This document shows positions 60,466 through 64,000 of a stretch of DNA of 64,000 nt, piece after piece. The translations under genes were made by a program, and so were the position numbers. Position 1 is the first letter of the stretch. Every line of letters begins with the position of its first letter. Under the pieces are notes generated by a model. The model was not told the origin of the DNA. It did no database searches and worked only from the letters and a program-made list of their open reading frames with translations. This DNA is from Buchnera aphidicola (Kaburagia rhusicola ensigallis) (GTDB taxonomy: Bacteria; Pseudomonadota; Gammaproteobacteria; Enterobacterales; Enterobacteriaceae), in contig CP140040.1 in the NCBI GenBank assembly GCA_039830025.1, forward strand, positions 272,001 through 336,000, read 5' to 3'.

Positions 60466-62148
60466 TTAATCTACATTTTTTGCAGCTTTAAATGCTTCAG
60501 TCATAGCATTTGAAAAATCTTTTTCATCTTTCTTTTTATCTTGTTGTTCAATACCTTCTTTTTTATCTAAACACTCAGACATGATAGCAGATAAAAAAAT
60601 AGTTCTATTTTTTCGATCAATATTATTTATTTTTACGTCTACTTGTTTTTCAATAACGAAGTTTTCAAAAACTGGTGAAATATTAGTGTTTACACAAGAT
60701 AATTCTGATACTTTTATGTATCCTTCAATAAATTCAGTTAGTTGAATGACAATAATTTTATCATCCATTTTTTTAACAATTCCAGATACTACCTCTCCTT
60801 TTTTATGATCAGAAATATATTGGATAAATGGATCTTCTTCTAATTGCTTGATACCTAAAGAAATACGTTCTCTTTCAGGATCAACTTGTAATACTATTAC
60901 TGAAATTTCATCACCTTTTTTATATTTTTTGACTGCTTCTTCTCCTGACAATATCCAAGATATATCAGATAAATGTACTAATCCATCAATTCCACCCTGT
61001 AATCCAATAAAAATCCCAAAATCGGTAATAGATTTTATTTTTCCCTGTACGCGATTTCCCTTGCTATTTTGTTTTGAAAACTCTTTCCATGGATTGATTT
61101 TACATTGTTTTAACCCTAAAGAAATGCGTCTTTTTTCTTCATCAATATCTAATACCATTACTTCTACAATACAGTTGACATGTACTACTTTAGAGGGGTG
61201 AATATTTTTATTAGTCCAATCCATTTCTGATACGTGAACTAAACCCTCTACACCTTCTTCAATTTCTACAAAACATCCGTAATCTGTTAAATTTGTAACT
61301 TTTCCAGTTAATTTTGAGCCTTCAGGATATCTTTTTGAAATATTTGTCCATGGATCTTCACCTAATTGTTTTAATCCTAATGAAACTCGCGTTTTTTCTC
61401 GGTCAAATTTTAGTATTTTTACCTTTATTTCGTCACCTATATTAACAATTTCACTAGGATGTTTTACTCTTTTCCATGCCATGTCTGTAATATGTAGTAG
61501 TCCATCTACCCCGCCTAAATCTACAAAAGCACCATAATCAGTAAGATTTTTTACTATCCCTTTGGATTCCATACCTTCTTGCAACGTTTCAAGTAATAAA
61601 TTACGTTCTATGTTATTTTCTGATTCAATTACTGCCCTACGAGATACAACAACATTATTACGTTTTTGATCTAATTTAATAACTTTAAACTCTAATTCTT
61701 TTCCTTCTAGATGACTAGTGTCTCGAACAGGACGAACATCTACCAGAGAACCAGGCAAGAATGCTCGAATTTCATCCAATTCTACAGTAAATCCTCCTTT
61801 TACTTTTCCATTAATCACTCCAAGAACTATGTTAGAATCTTTGTATGCTTTTTCTAAAGTTAACCATGCCTCATGACGCTTAGCTTTTTCACGAGATAAT
61901 AACGTTTCTCCAAATCCATCTTCAATGGCATCTAAAGCAACATCCACTTGATCTCCTATTTTAATTTCTATATCACCTTTAATGTTCTTGAATTGTTCTA
62001 TAGGAATAGTCGATTCAGATTTTAATCCAGCGTCGACTAATACAGTATCCTTATTTATGTCGATAATGATACCTTGAATAATTGATCCTGGTTTTGTTTC
62101 AATAGTTTTTAAGGATTCTTTAAATAATTGAGAAAAGGATTCAGTCAT
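60466..62148 (-). CDS. rpsA: 30S ribosomal protein S1
   Basis: S1 brings mRNA to the 30S subunit and unfolds leader structures. The protein has 560 residues (E. coli 557) and six S1 domains; repeats three to five share the pattern [21 protein letters not shown] and [17 protein letters not shown] lies nine bases before the ATG. It follows cmk by 97 bases containing a small hairpin. In an AT-rich symbiont with weak ribosome sites, S1 is likely important for initiation (inference). Confidence 0.97.
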   Translation of the reverse strand: MTESFSQLFKESLKTIETKPGSIIQGIIIDINKDTVLVDAGLKSESTIPIEQFKNIKGDIEIKIGDQVDVALDAIEDGFGETLLSREKAKRHEAWLTLEKAYKDSNIVLGVINGKVKGGFTVELDEIRAFLPGSLVDVRPVRDTSHLEGKELEFKVIKLDQKRNNVVVSRRAVIESENNIERNLLLETLQEGMESKGIVKNLTDYGAFVDLGGVDGLLHITDMAWKRVKHPSEIVNIGDEIKVKILKFDREKTRVSLGLKQLGEDPWTNISKRYPEGSKLTGKVTNLTDYGCFVEIEEGVEGLVHVSEMDWTNKNIHPSKVVHVNCIVEVMVLDIDEEKRRISLGLKQCKINPWKEFSKQNSKGNRVQGKIKSITDFGIFIGLQGGIDGLVHLSDISWILSGEEAVKKYKKGDEISVIVLQVDPERERISLGIKQLEEDPFIQYISDHKKGEVVSGIVKKMDDKIIVIQLTEFIEGYIKVSELSCVNTNISPVFENFVIEKQVDVKINNIDRKNRTIFLSAIMSECLDKKEGIEQQDKKKDEKDFSNAMTEAFKAAKNVD

Positions 62149-62218
62149 ATTGATGACCTTAAATTGTGATTAAACATCTATTGTTAACATCATGTATAAT
62201 AGTATTTATTTTGTAAAT

Positions 62219-62241
62219 TCTATGATAGTCTTTATCATAGA
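62219..62241. promoter_or_regulatory. Hairpin between cmk and rpsA
   Basis: TCTATGATA (62219-62227) and TATCATAGA (62233-62241) form a perfect 9-bp stem with a 5-base loop, 4 bases after the cmk stop. No U tract follows in the gene direction. rpsA leaders of gammaproteobacteria carry hairpins used by S1 to control its own synthesis, so a leader role is possible. Confidence 0.4.
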
Positions 62242-62245
62242 TTTT

Positions 62246-62935
62246 TTAAAGTTTAGTATTTATATTAATATCTTTTACATTTTTTATGTATTTCATACAT
62301 ACGTTAACAACTTGCTGTAAACTCATATCAGTTGAATCTATTATGATAGCGTTTTTTTCTGGAACTAACGGTGATATTGTTCTGTTATGGTCGCGATAAT
62401 CTCGTTGTTTCATCATAAAAAATAATTTATTAAAATCTGTTTTTATTCCTTTTTGTTTTAAATATTGTAAACGTCGTTGTACTCTAACATTTAAATCAGC
62501 TTTTAAAAAAAATTTCAAACAAGCACTAGGAAAAATAACAGTACCCATATCTCTTCCATCAGCTACTAAACCTGGAAACTGATGAAACAACCGCTGTTGA
62601 AATAAAAGACATTTTCTAATATATGAAATTCCAGCTAATTTAGAAGCAAGATTTCCTATTATTTCTGTATCAATTTGATTTAAAATGTTTGATTTTCTTA
62701 TTTTATTTTTAAAATTCTTGTTGTTTATAATATTGAAAAAATTTAAAGATCGTGATAAAAAAATTAGATCTTTTTTGTTATATTTTTCATTAGAAACCAT
62801 TACTGCTAAAAATCTATATATCAATCCAGATTCTAAAACATTCCAATTTAACTTTTCAGCTATTTTTTTACATAATTTACTTTTTCCTGATCCACTAGGG
62901 CCATCTATAGTAATAACAGAAATACATTGTTTCAT
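62246..62935 (-). CDS. cmk: Cytidylate kinase
   Basis: Cmk phosphorylates CMP and dCMP. The P-loop is TIDGPSGSGKSKLCK (about residues 9-23), and VADGRDMGTVIFPSA and QRDYRDHNRTISPLVP are intact. From the ATG at 62935 it has 229 residues (E. coli 227); AAGG lies 6 bases ahead. An ATG eight codons upstream has no ribosome site. aroA-cmk-rpsA is the E. coli order. Confidence 0.96.
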   Translation of the reverse strand: MKQCISVITIDGPSGSGKSKLCKKIAEKLNWNVLESGLIYRFLAVMVSNEKYNKKDLIFLSRSLNFFNIINNKNFKNKIRKSNILNQIDTEIIGNLASKLAGISYIRKCLLFQQRLFHQFPGLVADGRDMGTVIFPSACLKFFLKADLNVRVQRRLQYLKQKGIKTDFNKLFFMMKQRDYRDHNRTISPLVPEKNAIIIDSTDMSLQQVVNVCMKYIKNVKDININTKL

Positions 62936-63040
62936 GAAAAACCTTAATTTACAATTCAAATTGCAATATGGGTAGTATTTGTTATGTTTTAAAATTAATG
63001 TTAATATTATATGCTACTTGCAATTCAATTTATTTATATG

Positions 63041-63073
63041 AAATACAAATGTTTATATAAAACATTTGTATTT
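63041..63073. terminator. Perfect 14-bp hairpin at the end of aroA
   Basis: AAATACAAATGTTT (63041-63054) and AAACATTTGTATTT (63060-63073) match fully with a 5-base loop and reach into the aroA stop codon. On the minus strand TTTCATATAAATAAATT follows. It probably ends the aroA transcript before cmk. Confidence 0.65.
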
Positions 63074-64000
63074 TAGAAACTAATACATTCTAATTCTTGG
63101 AAATAATGTGGAAATGTTTTATTTACGCAACTTGGATTTAATAAAGTTACTTTTTTATTAGACAACGCTATTAAAGAGAAACACATAGCTATTCTATGAT
63201 CATTATAAGTATTAATGTTAGCATGAAAAAATTTTTCTGGTGGAGAAATATGAATGTAATCATTCCCTTCTTTTATTGTAGCCCCTATTTTTCTTAATTC
63301 TATAGACATTGCAGACAATCTGTCAGTTTCTTTTACTCTCCAATTATAAATATTTCTAATAATAGTGTCTCCAATAGAAAATAAAGCAACCATAGCAATG
63401 GTCATAGCTGAATCAGGAATATCATTCATATCTAAGTCAACACCATTTAATTTTCCCTTTCGACAACAAATAAAATTTCTTCCTATGGTAATAAATGCAC
63501 CCATTTTTTTTAATATTTGCGAGAATTTTATGTCTCCTTGAATACTATTTGAACCAACACCAGTGACACATACTGATCCTCCTTTAATAGCAGCAGACGC
63601 TAAAAAATAAGAAGCAGAAGAAGCATCTCCTTCTATGAAATATTTTCCTGGTGACTGATATCGTTGACGACCTTGAATATAAAAACAGCTATAAGATTCA
63701 TTAATTATATTAATTCCAAACATTCTTATTAATTTAAGAGTCATATCTATATATGGCTTAGATACTAATTGTCCTCGTACTATAATTTTAGAATCTAAAG
63801 CAGCAAGAGGAGCTGCAATGAGCAAAGATGTTAAAAATTGACTAGAAATTGATCCATTAATAGTTATATTTCCTCCAGAAAATCCTCCTTTTATGTAAAT
63901 TGGTGGATAACCTTCTGTTTCACAATATTGAATATCCGCACCTCCATTTTGCAAAGCATCAACTAAATGTTTTATCGGTCTTTCTTTCATTCTTTTATCA
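63073..64000 (-). CDS. aroA: 3-phosphoshikimate 1-carboxyvinyltransferase (3' part)
   Basis: AroA (EPSP synthase) makes EPSP in the shikimate pathway, feeding chorismate to tryptophan and the other aromatic amino acids. The window holds the last 308 or so of about 427 residues; the frame runs through the window edge ([16 protein letters not shown] aligns with E. coli inside the protein), so the ATG at 63990 is internal. Visible motifs: GEGDASS-type [26 protein letters not shown] with the catalytic Asp, [10 protein letters not shown] and [12 protein letters not shown]. Upstream serC would be expected outside. Confidence 0.95.
   Translation of the reverse strand, partial: DKRMKERPIKHLVDALQNGGADIQYCETEGYPPIYIKGGFSGGNITINGSISSQFLTSLLIAAPLAALDSKIIVRGQLVSKPYIDMTLKLIRMFGINIINESYSCFYIQGRQRYQSPGKYFIEGDASSASYFLASAAIKGGSVCVTGVGSNSIQGDIKFSQILKKMGAFITIGRNFICCRKGKLNGVDLDMNDIPDSAMTIAMVALFSIGDTIIRNIYNWRVKETDRLSAMSIELRKIGATIKEGNDYIHISPPEKFFHANINTYNDHRIAMCFSLIALSNKKVTLLNPSCVNKTFPHYFQELECISF

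Overview
The window is a stretch of the reduced, strongly AT-rich chromosome of an obligate insect endosymbiont. It is almost certainly Buchnera aphidicola, or a very close relative among the gammaproteobacterial endosymbionts. Nearly every protein reads as an AT-shifted version of its Escherichia coli counterpart at almost the same length. Blocks of E. coli gene order survive with the intervening genes deleted. The trpDCBA genes stand without trpEG, and only bioA, bioB and bioD remain of the biotin genes. I see no rRNA, tRNA, insertion sequence, prophage or CRISPR array. The exact host lineage cannot be told from this window.

Layout. 1-2.3 kb: the 3' end of grpE, then rnfH, smpB, tadA and acpS. 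2.4-6.75 kb (minus strand): a lepA-lepB-rnc-era operon. 7.2-18.8 kb (mostly plus): mnmA, hflD, purB, mltE, fabI, rnb, ychE, lipB, lipA, then pyrF (minus) and ribA. 19.8-27.8 kb (minus): cls, yciA, yciB, yciC and the tryptophan operon trpD-trpC(F)-trpB-trpA. 28-35.8 kb: a drug/metabolite-type transporter, sohB, suhB (minus), rlmN, ispG and hisS. 35.9-42.3 kb: glyA, bioD, bioB, bioA and pgl. 43.3-46.4 kb: the lolCDE lipoprotein exporter. 46.8-51 kb: gapA, fldA, phrB and ybgI. 51.3-55.9 kb: sucA, sucB and pal. 56.6-60.1 kb: glycolysis genes gpmA, pfkA and tpiA with a broken glpF. 60.5-64 kb (minus): the end of aroA, then cmk and rpsA.

How the genes work together. The set supports a nutritional symbiont. 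It supplies tryptophan (trpDCBA), the end of the shikimate route (aroA), the last steps of biotin synthesis, lipoate assembly (lipB, lipA) feeding 2-oxoglutarate dehydrogenase (sucA, sucB), glycolysis, one-carbon supply (glyA) and isoprenoid synthesis (ispG). It also holds core translation and RNA processing (rpsA, lepA, smpB, tadA, rnc, rnb, hisS, rlmN, mnmA) and a minimal envelope kit (lepB, lolCDE, pal, mltE, cls).

The most notable signals are these. (1) Four genes, all coding for envelope proteins (lepB, mltE, lolD, glpF), carry a one-base frameshift exactly at a run of 9-11 A or T; in each, the conserved protein continues in the next frame. Leaky transcriptional slippage, homopolymer sequencing error or real gene decay could each explain this. 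(2) SuhB has lost most metal-binding residues of the inositol monophosphatase site but is otherwise intact, as if kept only for its non-enzymatic role in rRNA transcription. (3) GlpF has lost its glycerol selectivity-filter residues as well as its frame. (4) Many operon boundaries carry perfect or near-perfect inverted repeats of 9-21 bp made almost only of A and T. (5) Several gene-free gaps sit where E. coli has mfd, bioFC, topA or ihfB.
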